This document shows, piece after piece, positions 42,651 to 50,557 of a DNA stretch of 64,000 bases. Location: assembly GCF_019977335.1 (NCBI RefSeq), contig NZ_AP024653.1, forward strand, positions 3,038,001 through 3,102,000, given 5' to 3'. The notes beneath the pieces are model-generated. The model worked only from the letters and a program-made list of their open reading frames with translations, did not search any database and was not told the origin of the DNA. Within the stretch, counting starts at the first letter, position 1, and each line of letters opens with the position of its first letter. The stretch is from Arthrobacter sp. NicSoilB4. GTDB lineage: Bacteria; Actinomycetota; Actinomycetes; Actinomycetales; Micrococcaceae. The position numbers and the translations under genes were made by a program.

Positions 42651-44177
42651 TCAGCGGGAGCGCACCTCGTCACCCTTGGCGCCGGCTGACGTTGCCTGCA
42701 CGGAGCCGGGTGTGCCCCAGCCCTGCACCGGCTGGGGTTTGGCGAAGAACAGCGCCGCCGCCGCGCCAATCAGGATGACCGCGGCGGGCAGCAGGATGGA
42801 CTGGCCCATCGCCGTCGAGAAACCCTCGTGCAGGGCGTCCGGCAAGGCACCGGCGAACGACATCGGCGCGGCTTCCCCGGAGCCTCCCGGAGCTGCGGGG
42901 AGTTCGGCTGCGAGGCGGGCCTGGATCAGTACCGCTATCGCGGAGCTGCCCAGGACGGCCCCGATCTGGCGGGTCGTGTTGTAGACACCCGAGCCCGCGC
43001 CGGCCTGCCGCGGCGGCAGGTTGCGCGTGACGGTGGAGCTCAGCGGCGCCCAGATGCCGGCGTTGGCGAAGCCCAGCACGGCGCTGGGGAGCAGGAACAG
43101 CCAGATCGGCGTGTCCGGGTGCATGAGGAGGGCATTCCAGAACAGCGCCACGGACATCAGGACCAGGCCCGTTGTGGCAATGAACTTCGGGTTGACCCGG
43201 TCGATGATTTTGCCCACCAGCGGTGCCAGTCCGCCGGAGATCAGCGCCATTGGCACCATCATCAGCGCCGACTGGGTGGGCGTCAGCCCCCGGACCATCT
43301 GGAAGTAGAAGATCAGTGGCAGGGTGAAGGCCGTCACCGTGAACCCGACGGTGGTGATGCCGATGTTCGCCAGGGAAAAGTTGCGGTCCTTGAACAGGGA
43401 CAGCGGCAGCAGGGGTTCGCCCTTGTTCATCTTCTGCCACACGACGAACACCACAAGCACAGCGATCCCGGAGATGATGAGCCCCCACACGGTGATGGGC
43501 CCGGCGATGGTGCCCCAGTCGTAGGTCTCGCCTTCCTGGATGCCGAACACCAGCAGGAACAGCCCGACGGCGCTGAGCAGCACGCCGGGGATGTCGAACT
43601 TGTGCGGGTGGGTGCTCAGGGCCGGCACGTACCGAAGCGCCAGGACGAACCCGATGATTCCCACCGGGACGTTGATGAAGAAGATCCACTCCCAGCCGAG
43701 GCCGTCGACGAGGACGCCGCCGAGTATTGGTCCCACCAGGGTGGCGACGCCGGCGGTGGCGCCCCAGATCCCCATCGCCGCCCCGCGCCGGTCCGGCGCG
43801 AAGATCCGCGTGATCACGGCCATGGTCTGGGGTGTCATGAGCGCGGCGCCGAAGCCCTGGAATACTCGGGCCACGATCAGCATCTGCACGTCGCCGGAGA
43901 GCCCGCACCAGAGGGAGGCCAGCGTGAACACGACCAGCCCCGCAAGGTAAAGCTTCTTCGGGCCGAAGCGGTCGCCCAGCCGGCCGGTGATCAGCAGCGG
44001 CACAGCGTAGGCGAGCAGGTAGGCGCTGGTCACCCAGATCACCGAATTGATGTCGGCGTTGAGGCCCTCCATGATGCTGGGGTTGGCCACCGAGACGATG
44101 GTGGTGTCGATCAGGATCATAAAGAACCCGATTACTAGGGACCAGAGTGCCGGCCACGGCCTGGCGACGATTTCCAT
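42651..44177 (-). CDS. DHA2-family (14-helix) MFS drug exporter
   Basis: Encodes 508 residues with about 14 transmembrane helices. DTTIVSVANPSIMEGL in the first helix, LGDRFGPKKLYLAGL (motif A), the FFINVPVGIIGF antiporter-type motif and the LVGPILGGVLVDGLGWEW segment place it in the EmrB/QacA group of proton-driven drug antiporters. The substrate is unknown. The ATG at 44175-44177 has AAGGAAA upstream. It lies downstream of the ankyrin gene on the same strand. No TetR-type regulator is adjacent. Confidence 0.92.
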   Translation of the reverse strand: MEIVARPWPALWSLVIGFFMILIDTTIVSVANPSIMEGLNADINSVIWVTSAYLLAYAVPLLITGRLGDRFGPKKLYLAGLVVFTLASLWCGLSGDVQMLIVARVFQGFGAALMTPQTMAVITRIFAPDRRGAAMGIWGATAGVATLVGPILGGVLVDGLGWEWIFFINVPVGIIGFVLALRYVPALSTHPHKFDIPGVLLSAVGLFLLVFGIQEGETYDWGTIAGPITVWGLIISGIAVLVVFVVWQKMNKGEPLLPLSLFKDRNFSLANIGITTVGFTVTAFTLPLIFYFQMVRGLTPTQSALMMVPMALISGGLAPLVGKIIDRVNPKFIATTGLVLMSVALFWNALLMHPDTPIWLFLLPSAVLGFANAGIWAPLSSTVTRNLPPRQAGAGSGVYNTTRQIGAVLGSSAIAVLIQARLAAELPAAPGGSGEAAPMSFAGALPDALHEGFSTAMGQSILLPAAVILIGAAAALFFAKPQPVQGWGTPGSVQATSAGAKGDEVRSR

Positions 44178-44222
44178 GGATTTCCTTAAAGGCTGAAGGG
44201 AGCCGGGGGTGGGGAGGGCGAA

Positions 44223-44621
44223 TCAGCCCAGCAGGGCCAGGATGTCCTGCCGCTCGAACATCTGCGCGGCCGCCCGGGCGGAGGGCGTGCCGGCGTCGGG
44301 GTCGGCACCGGCGTCGACCAGCACCCGCACAACATCCGGGTAGCCCTTGAAAACGGCTCCGGCGAGCGGCGTCTGGCCGCGGTCGTTGGCAGTGTTCGCG
44401 TCGCCGCCATGTGCCAGGATCAGCCGCACGGTATCGACGTGGCCGTGATAGGCCGCGAGCATCAGCAGGGAATCCCCGGCCGCGTTCGTCATGGCCGCCG
44501 GAGCACCGGCGGCCAGGTAGCCGGCGAGCAGCGCGGTGTTGCCTTCCCGGGCCGCGTCGAAGAGGGCGTGGGCCAGCGCCAGGGTTTCCGCGTCGGGCGC
44601 TCCAGGGTTGCCGGCCGTCAC
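44223..44621 (-). CDS. Ankyrin-repeat protein
   Basis: Encodes 132 residues with about three ankyrin repeats: GNTALLAGYLAAGAPAAMTN, GDSLLMLAAYHGHVDTVRLI and GQTPLAGAVFKGYPDVVRVL. No signal peptide or membrane segment, so it is probably a cytosolic binding protein. It overlaps the ygfZ stop by four bases, so it is translated with it. Confidence 0.92.
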   Translation of the reverse strand: MTAGNPGAPDAETLALAHALFDAAREGNTALLAGYLAAGAPAAMTNAAGDSLLMLAAYHGHVDTVRLILAHGGDANTANDRGQTPLAGAVFKGYPDVVRVLVDAGADPDAGTPSARAAAQMFERQDILALLG

Positions 44622-45700
44622 CGGGTCCCCCTCAGGAAGCCGGTCTGGCGCCCCACAACCTGGCCGGCGTCGGGGGCCACGATGACCTCCTGCGCGGCGG
44701 TGTAGGGCTCCTCGCCGTCGAGGACGGTCAATACTTCCTCCGGCGCAACGGAGCGTTTGACCACGGCCAGGGCCACCGGCCCCATTTCGTAGTGCTGCGC
44801 CACCGACGTCACCGTGCCCACCTTGCGGTCACCGGAACGGACTTCGCTGCCCACGGCGGGCATGGTGTGCTGCGAGCCGTCGAGCTGCAGGAACACCAGC
44901 CGGCGCGGCGGGTGGCCCAGGTTGTGGACCCGGGCCACGGTTTCCTGGCCCTTGTAGCAGCCCTTGTTCAGGTGCACCGCGGTGCGGAGCAGGTCGAGTT
45001 CGTGCGGGATGGTCTTGTCGTCGGTTTCGGCGCCCCAGCGCGGCCGCCACGCTGCGACGCGCAACGCTTCGGCTGCCCAGACACCGGCGAGCGAGCGCTC
45101 ACCGACAGTGGTTTCCAGCTCGGCAGCCGGGACGAGATACTCGAACCAAGGGCGTTCCAGCCCGGGGTGGGCGTCCTCCCCCACGACGGCGTAGGAGTAG
45201 CCGCCGGCGCCGACATGCGGCCAGGGGTCTTCCCAGACCAGCAGCGACGCCCATTCCGGCACCTGGCGGGTGGATCCCAGCACGGCCCACTCCGCCGACA
45301 CGTCCGCAATCTCGACGCGGAGCATGAACTTCATCTTGTTGAGCCACTCGGCCAGCGGGCCGGCTTCTGCCGCCTCGACGATCAGCCAGGTCGCCGCGCC
45401 GTCGTCCACTACCCGCGCGTCGAATTCGATCCGGCCCTGGACGCTCAGCAGCAGCAGTTCGCTCGACTGCCCGGGCGCCAGGTTGGTGAGCTGCTGGGAG
45501 GAGAGGGTGTTGAGCCAGCTCAGCCGGTCCGGCCCGGTTACGGTGACGACGCCTCGGTGGGATAGGTCCACGACGGCGGTGCCGCCGGCCAGCGCCCGCT
45601 GTTCGCGCAGCGGTTCGCCATAGTGGGACGCGACGCCGGCGTCAGCGCCGCTGGCTTCGACGGCGCCAGGGCGCGCCAGCAGTGGGCTTTTGGTAGTCAT
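44618..45700 (-). CDS. ygfZ: Folate-binding YgfZ-family protein (iron-sulfur cluster assembly)
   Basis: Encodes 360 residues of the GcvT-like fold. The family signature is NKGCYKGQETVARVHNLG, with the conserved cysteine. The N-terminal AVVDLSHRGVVTVTGPDRLS and SVQGRIEFDARVV are also typical. YgfZ proteins bind tetrahydrofolate and help assemble or repair certain Fe-S enzymes. Start ATG at 45698-45700. The four-base overlap with the ankyrin gene shows an operon. Confidence 0.93.
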   Translation of the reverse strand: MTTKSPLLARPGAVEASGADAGVASHYGEPLREQRALAGGTAVVDLSHRGVVTVTGPDRLSWLNTLSSQQLTNLAPGQSSELLLLSVQGRIEFDARVVDDGAATWLIVEAAEAGPLAEWLNKMKFMLRVEIADVSAEWAVLGSTRQVPEWASLLVWEDPWPHVGAGGYSYAVVGEDAHPGLERPWFEYLVPAAELETTVGERSLAGVWAAEALRVAAWRPRWGAETDDKTIPHELDLLRTAVHLNKGCYKGQETVARVHNLGHPPRRLVFLQLDGSQHTMPAVGSEVRSGDRKVGTVTSVAQHYEMGPVALAVVKRSVAPEEVLTVLDGEEPYTAAQEVIVAPDAGQVVGRQTGFLRGTR

Positions 45701-45722
45701 ATGTAGTAGAAGTCCTCAGCGG

Positions 45723-46457
45723 CTAGCGGTATTCCGGATTTTCGAAGTCAAACCTGTTGCCGGCTTTCCAGGCCGCGGGCAGGTTTCCGTAGGCGGGAAT
45801 GCCGCCCGCATCCTTGAGCATCCGGGCCAGATGCAGCAGGTTCCACGTCATGAAGGTGGTGTTGCGGTTGGTGAAGTCGCTTTCGGGACCGCCCGAGCCT
45901 TCATCGAGGTAGCTGGGACCCGGGCCCACGGCGCCGATCCAGCCGGCATCGGCCTGCGGCGGGATGGTGAATCCAATGTGCTGGAGGCTGTAGAGGACGT
46001 TCATGGCGCAATGCTTGATCCCGTCCTCGTTGCCGGTGATCAGGCAGCCGCCCACTTTGGGATAAAACGCCCATTGGCCCTTGTCGTTGAGCTCGCCGGA
46101 GTGCGCGTAAAGGCGCTCAATCAGCTTCTTGGTCTGCGAGGAGTTGTCACCCAGCCAGATGGGTCCGGCCACGACGACGATGTCCGCGTCCCGGACGGCC
46201 GGATACAGCTCGGGCCATTCATCGGTGGCCCAGCCGTGCTCGCGCATATCCGGGTAGACGCCGCTGGCGATGTCGTGGTCCACAGTCCGGATGACCCGTG
46301 TGGTGACACCGTGTTTCTCCATGATCCGGCGGCTGACGTCGATCAGCCCCTGCGTATTGGAGGTCTCCGGGGACTTCTTGAGGGTGCCGTTGAAATAGAC
46401 GACCTTGAGGTCGCTGAAATCGGCAGACGTGTCAGGCATGGCGGGTGTGGCATTCAC
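45723..46457 (-). CDS. Flavodoxin-fold NAD(P)H-dependent FMN reductase-like protein
   Basis: Encodes 244 residues from a GTG at 46455-46457, chosen because GGGAG lies seven bases upstream; a TTG ten codons earlier is possible. Flavodoxin-like fold: KVVYFNGTLKKSPETSNTQG is the FMN phosphate loop, VVVAGPIWLGDNSSQTKKLI the isoalloxazine loop and KVGGCLITGNEDG a later strand. It probably reduces flavin, quinone or related substrates in the cytosol; the natural substrate cannot be told. It ends 22 bases before ygfZ. Confidence 0.88.
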   Translation of the reverse strand: MNATPAMPDTSADFSDLKVVYFNGTLKKSPETSNTQGLIDVSRRIMEKHGVTTRVIRTVDHDIASGVYPDMREHGWATDEWPELYPAVRDADIVVVAGPIWLGDNSSQTKKLIERLYAHSGELNDKGQWAFYPKVGGCLITGNEDGIKHCAMNVLYSLQHIGFTIPPQADAGWIGAVGPGPSYLDEGSGGPESDFTNRNTTFMTWNLLHLARMLKDAGGIPAYGNLPAAWKAGNRFDFENPEYR

Positions 46458-46539
46458 TTTGGTGCTCCCTGCGGTCGCTACGGACAACGGAAAATCAGTG
46501 AGACCTCAAACCCGGCGGGTGCCGGCGGCGAGCCGCTGG

Positions 46540-47154
46540 TCAGCCTGCCTTATGGAGGATCGCAGACGCGTGCGCCTCCAGGCCGCTGCCCCCCGCAGTG
46601 CCCTTGCCCGTGGCCACGTCCCAGCGCCAGAGCAGGTTGCCGTCCACCAGCCCGAAGATCCTGGTGGCCGCTGTGTACTCCTTGGAGTGGCTGCCGCGCA
46701 TCACCATGTCGGTGCTGAGCTGGATCTGCGGGCCTTTGATCTGCCCGTAGTACAGCTCGGAGATCCCGCCTGGGTGGGAGATCGAAACCGAGATGTCGAA
46801 GCCGCCGTCCTCGTTGCGCAGGGCTTCGACCTCGTCGGCACTCTTGAGCACGGGAACGATGTCAGCCGGGATAAGTCCCGGGCCGCCGTCTTCCTCGCGC
46901 TGCTTGCGCTCCAAGGCCCAAAAACCGGTTTCGACGGTCAACGGACGAAGCCTGGTGCCCTCGTCATCGGTCAGCCAGCTCTCGGCACGGTACTGCAGGT
47001 ACGGCAGTCCGTTGTGCGTGAAGGACACGTGTTGGACGAAGTGCTCGGAATCCTCTTCCCCGGCCCCCAGCCGGCCTCGGCCCTCCCACTCACCAATGAG
47101 CCAGGACAGCGGAACGATTTCGGGGGTCAGGTCTGTAGGTATTTCAATCGGCAC
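46540..47154 (-). CDS. Nitrobindin-family heme protein (putative peroxynitrite isomerase)
   Basis: Encodes 204 residues of the FABP-like THAP4/nitrobindin family. PLSWLIGEWEGRGRLG carries the family GxWxGxG motif. The C-terminal ELYYGQIKGPQIQLSTD and a conserved His-containing end (EAHASAILHKAG) could provide the axial heme ligand. Actinobacterial members bind ferric heme in a beta-barrel and isomerise peroxynitrite to nitrate. The start is a GTG at 47152-47154. No signal peptide. Confidence 0.88.
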   Translation of the reverse strand: MPIEIPTDLTPEIVPLSWLIGEWEGRGRLGAGEEDSEHFVQHVSFTHNGLPYLQYRAESWLTDDEGTRLRPLTVETGFWALERKQREEDGGPGLIPADIVPVLKSADEVEALRNEDGGFDISVSISHPGGISELYYGQIKGPQIQLSTDMVMRGSHSKEYTAATRIFGLVDGNLLWRWDVATGKGTAGGSGLEAHASAILHKAG

Positions 47155-47206
47155 AGCAGCTACCTCTGGAAACGACGGGACTTTTCGGGGCGTTTACTTT
47201 TGGCTG

Positions 47207-47320
47207 TTACTTCTGGCCTTTGAAGAGCCGGTACACAACAAAGCCCGCAAACCAGGCCATGGCCAGGCTGGCAACGCCGAGGAGGACAAGGAAGAAAATT
47301 TCAAATGCAAGTACGGACAT
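47207..47320 (-). CDS. Small single-pass membrane protein, 37 residues
   Basis: A short open frame from the ATG at 47318-47320: MSVLAFEIFFLVLLGVASLA, one transmembrane helix, ending in VYRLFKGQK, a basic tail. It fills the gap between the permease and nitrobindin genes on the same strand with tight spacing (17 bases after the permease stop). No family recognised; support is spacing, helix and charge only. Confidence 0.6.
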   Translation of the reverse strand: MSVLAFEIFFLVLLGVASLAMAWFAGFVVYRLFKGQK

Positions 47321-47337
47321 GATGCCATCCTAACGCT

Positions 47338-48072
47338 TTAGTAGATGAGGAGTTTGTCTATGAAGTAAGCCAGCGAACCGACGGCGGCGACCGGGCCCAG
47401 CCCCATTCCGAGGGCCGCCGCAAAGCTCAAGGACTCGCCGCGGAGGATCACCAGCCGGCGGAAGCTCACCAGCACGGCCCCCACCACGACACCAACGATC
47501 GCGGCGGGCAGCACGGCGATGTCGGAGAATACAAGGCCCGCGAGCGGTCCGGCCAGCCCTGCGCCGACGACGCCCAGGGGCGCCACCACCCGGTCCGGCC
47601 AGCGGATCAGGCCCGCCATCAGGGCGATCGCAGCGCTGATCGCCGCGACCAGGAGCATTTCGCGGACGCCGTTGAAGCGGAAGCACGCGATCCAGCCGGC
47701 GCCCAGGCAGGACAACAGAACGCCGGCGCAGGAGCCGAGGGTGGATTCCAGGCGTTGCGCCTGTCCCGTGCCGCGGATCAGCTGCATAACGAAGACCGCC
47801 ATCACGCCCGCGGCCATGAACGACGGCGTCCAGTCCAGGAAGCCCGGGGCGGGGAGGTAGGCGGCAGCAACCGCGGCGCCCACGCCGGGCAGGCCAATCA
47901 GGACGGCCAGGGTCTTCCTGGCGGGGATGCCCAGGAAGTGCGGCCAGCCGATCCCCACGCCGGCGGCGGTGAGGACCCCCACCGCCAAGAGTGCCTCCGG
48001 CGAGGCGTACGACGCGCCCACAATCGCGGCGAGTGCGGCCAGGCCAACGACGCCGATGGTCCAAGACTTCAC
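47338..48072 (-). CDS. Seven- to eight-helix membrane protein, permease-like
   Basis: Encodes 244 residues, nearly all hydrophobic helices separated by short loops (GIPARKTLAV, RGTGQAQRLEST, RWPDRVVAPLG). No transport signature is recognised; conserved actinobacterial permease-like proteins of this size exist without a known function. The GTG at 48070-48072 is the likely start. First gene of a minus-strand run leading to the nitrobindin gene; divergent from glnR. Confidence 0.8.
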   Translation of the reverse strand: MKSWTIGVVGLAALAAIVGASYASPEALLAVGVLTAAGVGIGWPHFLGIPARKTLAVLIGLPGVGAAVAAAYLPAPGFLDWTPSFMAAGVMAVFVMQLIRGTGQAQRLESTLGSCAGVLLSCLGAGWIACFRFNGVREMLLVAAISAAIALMAGLIRWPDRVVAPLGVVGAGLAGPLAGLVFSDIAVLPAAIVGVVVGAVLVSFRRLVILRGESLSFAAALGMGLGPVAAVGSLAYFIDKLLIY

Positions 48073-48280
48073 TGTTTACCCGACCTACCCGACATCTTCT
48101 TTTCCGTCATCCGTACACCGGTCATCGTCGTACCTTCGCTCACTGCGGACCCCCATTCGACCTGATCAACCTCGGGGGGCTGCTGGCCCCGACGGATCAA
48201 TCCTGCCCTATGTGACCGTTTTGTGTCGCAAAAGGACTGGCCGGAGGTGACGGAACCATGTCCGGGAAGGGGCCGTTAGG

Positions 48281-48286
48281 TATACT
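48281..48286 (+). promoter_or_regulatory. Candidate glnR -10 element
   Basis: TATACT, 52 bases upstream of the glnR ATG. No good -35 hexamer at 16-18 bases is visible, so it may depend on an activator or an extended -10. The glnR ribosome binding site is GGAGGAAAC immediately before the ATG. Confidence 0.4.
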
Positions 48287-48337
48287 CAGTCTCAGCTACA
48301 GACGCCCAAAGATGCGCGGACACCCCTTGGAGGAAAC

Positions 48338-49036
48338 ATGTCGCACATCCTGCTACTGACTAACAGCACCGGCTCATCGGTGGACGTCCTGCCTGCTCTG
48401 GAACTACTGAACCACCGGGTCCATATTCTCCCCGCGGAGCCGACTGCGCTGCTGGAGACCGACCCCTGCGACATCGTCCTGCTCGACGCCCGCAAAGACC
48501 TCGTCGGCGCACGATCCCTGACCCAACTGCTCAAGGCCACGGGCCTGAGCGCTCCCCTCATGCTCATCCTGACCGAGGGCGGCATGGCCGCGGTGTCCTC
48601 AGCGTGGGCCGTGGACGACATCCTGCTCGAGTCCGCCGGGCCGGCCGAGGTGGAGGCCCGAATCCGCCTTGGTGTCGCCCGGGCCGTGCCGGAACAGGAC
48701 GATGCGCCGACCGAGATCCGTGCCGCCGGCGTCGTCATCGACGAGGCCAGCTACACCGCCCGGGTCAACGGCGCACCGTTGAACCTGACTTTCAAGGAAT
48801 TTGAACTGCTCAAGTACCTGGCTCAGCACCCGGGCAGGGTCTTCACCCGCCAGCAGCTGCTGACCGAAGTCTGGGGCTACGACTACTACGGCGGCACCCG
48901 CACCGTGGACGTCCACGTCCGGCGCCTCCGGGCAAAGCTCGGCGCCGACCACGAGAACCTGATCAGCACGGTCCGCAACGTCGGCTACCGCCTGACCCTG
49001 GTCCGGCATCCGGAAGAAGAACTCACCGAGGCCTAG
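48338..49036 (+). CDS. glnR: GlnR-type orphan response regulator (nitrogen regulator)
   Basis: Encodes 232 residues: a receiver-like domain (1-115) and an OmpR-type winged helix ([38 protein letters not shown]). The receiver starts [10 protein letters not shown] and lacks the usual acidic pair, while the VLLDARKDL aspartate remains; [20 protein letters not shown] is very close to the GlnR consensus. In streptomycetes and mycobacteria GlnR is phosphorylation-independent and controls glnA, amtB and nitrate/nitrite genes. No kinase is adjacent. mshD follows, as in mycobacteria. Confidence 0.9.
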   Translation: MSHILLLTNSTGSSVDVLPALELLNHRVHILPAEPTALLETDPCDIVLLDARKDLVGARSLTQLLKATGLSAPLMLILTEGGMAAVSSAWAVDDILLESAGPAEVEARIRLGVARAVPEQDDAPTEIRAAGVVIDEASYTARVNGAPLNLTFKEFELLKYLAQHPGRVFTRQQLLTEVWGYDYYGGTRTVDVHVRRLRAKLGADHENLISTVRNVGYRLTLVRHPEEELTEA

Positions 49037-49232
49037 GCGAACAAGTGCCGGCTGCCCCGCCCCCTCCGAACCCCGCCGTTCGCCATCCGGGGCGCCTTTG
49101 GGCACGATTCCGGTCCCTTGGCTCCGGTGTCCGCGGCGTGTCCGTGTCAAAGTGCCCCCGGACCGCATCCGCAGGGTGAGACCAATAGCCACCGGGTCCG
49201 GAAGCTCAGCCTTTGGGCAGAGCCCGCGGGAA

Positions 49233-49267
49233 CACGAAAAAGCCCCGGACCATGGTCCGGGGCTTTT
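49233..49267. terminator. Bidirectional terminator between glnR and the RNA candidate
   Basis: A perfect inverted repeat AAAAGCCCCGGACCA/TGGTCCGGGGCTTTT (49238-49267) with A/T-rich flanks. On the plus strand it can end the glnR message; on the minus strand it runs into TTTTT and can end the small RNA. Confidence 0.9.
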
Positions 49268-49386
49268 CGGTATTCAGTGGAGGACATACGGGTCGAACGT
49301 ATCGAGGCCACCCCAGTGGTGGATCCCCCTCACATCTGAACTGGCGGGTCCGGGAAACGAAGTCCCTCACCGAACAGCCGGATGAG
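49238..49386 (-). ncRNA. Candidate small RNA with a tRNA T-arm-like hairpin
   Basis: About 150 bases on the minus strand between a promoter-like pair and a strong terminator. Internal features: GTGAGGGAC near the 5' part can pair (one mismatch, one wobble) with GTCCTCCAC near the 3' part, an inner CCACC/GGTGG hairpin, and ATACG-TTCGACC-CGTAT, a perfect five-pair stem with a seven-base loop like a tRNA T-arm. D-arm and anticodon arm are not recognisable, so it is not a normal tRNA. No known RNA family is recognised. Inferred from layout only. Confidence 0.45.
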
Positions 49387-49392
49387 TTAACG

Positions 49393-49420
49393 ACTATACG
49401 TAACTGTTCCGGAACAACAA
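49393..49420 (-). promoter_or_regulatory. Candidate promoter of the minus-strand RNA
   Basis: On the minus strand, TTGTTG (49415-49420) and TATAGT (49393-49398) lie 16 bases apart. The palindrome TGTTCCGGAACA overlaps the spacer and could be an operator. Confidence 0.45.
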
Positions 49421-49459
49421 AATCGGCCCTGCCCCGGCGGCACCGTATAGCCTTGCAGC

Positions 49460-50443
49460 ATGAGTCCTGCGCATCCTGAGAACTGGCCCGTGCTCGCCGC
49501 CAAGGGAGTTGCCGACGCGCAGCTCCTGAAGGACGTCAAGGCCCTCGCGGCTGCCGCGGAGGAATCCGACGGCAATCCGCCGTTGTCCGAACAGACGCTG
49601 GTGACGCTGCGCGCCGCAAACGCCGGCGCGGCCGCCGGGACAACTACCGTGCTGACGCTCGCCCTGTACTGCCCCGATGAGGAATCCGACCCGGCGACGG
49701 CGGAGGACCTGGCCGGCGTCGCCGTCGTCATCGAGGAAGCGGACGGCACGGGAGTGCTCGAAATTGCTGTCCATCCCAGCTACCGCAACCAGGGCGTGGC
49801 GGACCGGCTGGTCGGCGAGCTCAAGAAGACCCGCGGCTTTGCCGGCCTCAAGGCCTGGTCCCACGGCAACCACGAGGCCGCCGCCGACCTCGCCGCGCGC
49901 TACGGCTACGGCCCCGTCCGCGAACTGTGGAAGATGCGGCTCACCAGCGCGGCGGCGGAACTGCCTGATGTGCCGTTGCCGGACGGCGTGGCGCTGCGTG
50001 CTTTCGCCCCGGGCCGGGACGAGGACGCCTGGCTTGCTGCGAACAAGGCAGCCTTCGCGCACCACACGGAGCAGGGGAACATGACCCGCGCCGACCTGGA
50101 CGCCAGGATGGCCGAGCCGTGGTTCGATCCCGCCGGTTTCCTGCTCGCCGTCGATGCCTCGGACCGGATCCTCGGCTTCCACTGGACCAAGGTGCACCCC
50201 CGGCACGGCGACCACCCGGCGATCGGCGAGGTGTACGTGGTGGGCGTAGCCCCCGAGGCCCAGGGCACGGGCCTGGGGAAAGCACTGACCGTCGCCGGCA
50301 TCCGGCACCTGCAGCATCTGGGCCTGCACGCGGTCATGCTCTACGTCGATGCGGACAACATTCCGGCGGTGTCGCTGTACCGGCGGCTGGGCTTCACCCG
50401 CTGGGACGTCGACGTCATGTATGCCCCATTGGAAGGGCGTTAA
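49460..50443 (+). CDS. mshD: Mycothiol synthase
   Basis: Encodes 327 residues with two GNAT domains. MshD acetylates Cys-GlcN-Ins with acetyl-CoA, the last step of mycothiol synthesis. The N-terminal half has LEIAVHPSYRNQGVADRLVG; the C-terminal half has VGVAPEAQGTGLGKALTVAG and VDADNIPAVSLYRRLGF, matching actinobacterial MshD. It lies directly downstream of glnR, as in mycobacteria. No Shine-Dalgarno precedes the ATG at 49460; a TATAGC nine bases before it suggests a leaderless message. Confidence 0.93.
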   Translation: MSPAHPENWPVLAAKGVADAQLLKDVKALAAAAEESDGNPPLSEQTLVTLRAANAGAAAGTTTVLTLALYCPDEESDPATAEDLAGVAVVIEEADGTGVLEIAVHPSYRNQGVADRLVGELKKTRGFAGLKAWSHGNHEAAADLAARYGYGPVRELWKMRLTSAAAELPDVPLPDGVALRAFAPGRDEDAWLAANKAAFAHHTEQGNMTRADLDARMAEPWFDPAGFLLAVDASDRILGFHWTKVHPRHGDHPAIGEVYVVGVAPEAQGTGLGKALTVAGIRHLQHLGLHAVMLYVDADNIPAVSLYRRLGFTRWDVDVMYAPLEGR

Positions 50444-50557
50444 TCCAATCGGCAGACATCTGGTGTCCACTGCGGGAAATCTGCACTCTTCGAAAGCTGT
50501 TCGCAGGCTGATTGCTTGTAAGGTTGAAGCTAAATCGCGCCAGCATTAGGAGAGACC

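Larger units (their letters stand above)
49037..49459. other. Spacer between glnR and mshD
   Basis: 423 bases without a convincing protein gene. It contains a strong bidirectional hairpin terminator (49238-49267), a candidate minus-strand small RNA (49238-49386) with its own promoter (49393-49420), a 12-base palindrome TGTTCCGGAACA and the mshD promoter region. The first 200 bases after glnR show nothing clear. Confidence 0.6.

Noticed and set aside
49275-49370. tRNA-Sec or tRNA-Ser gene on the minus strand
   Set aside because: T-arm and partial acceptor pairing are present and a TTCA occurs near the right place, but no anticodon stem or proper D-arm can be formed. Kept only as an sRNA candidate.
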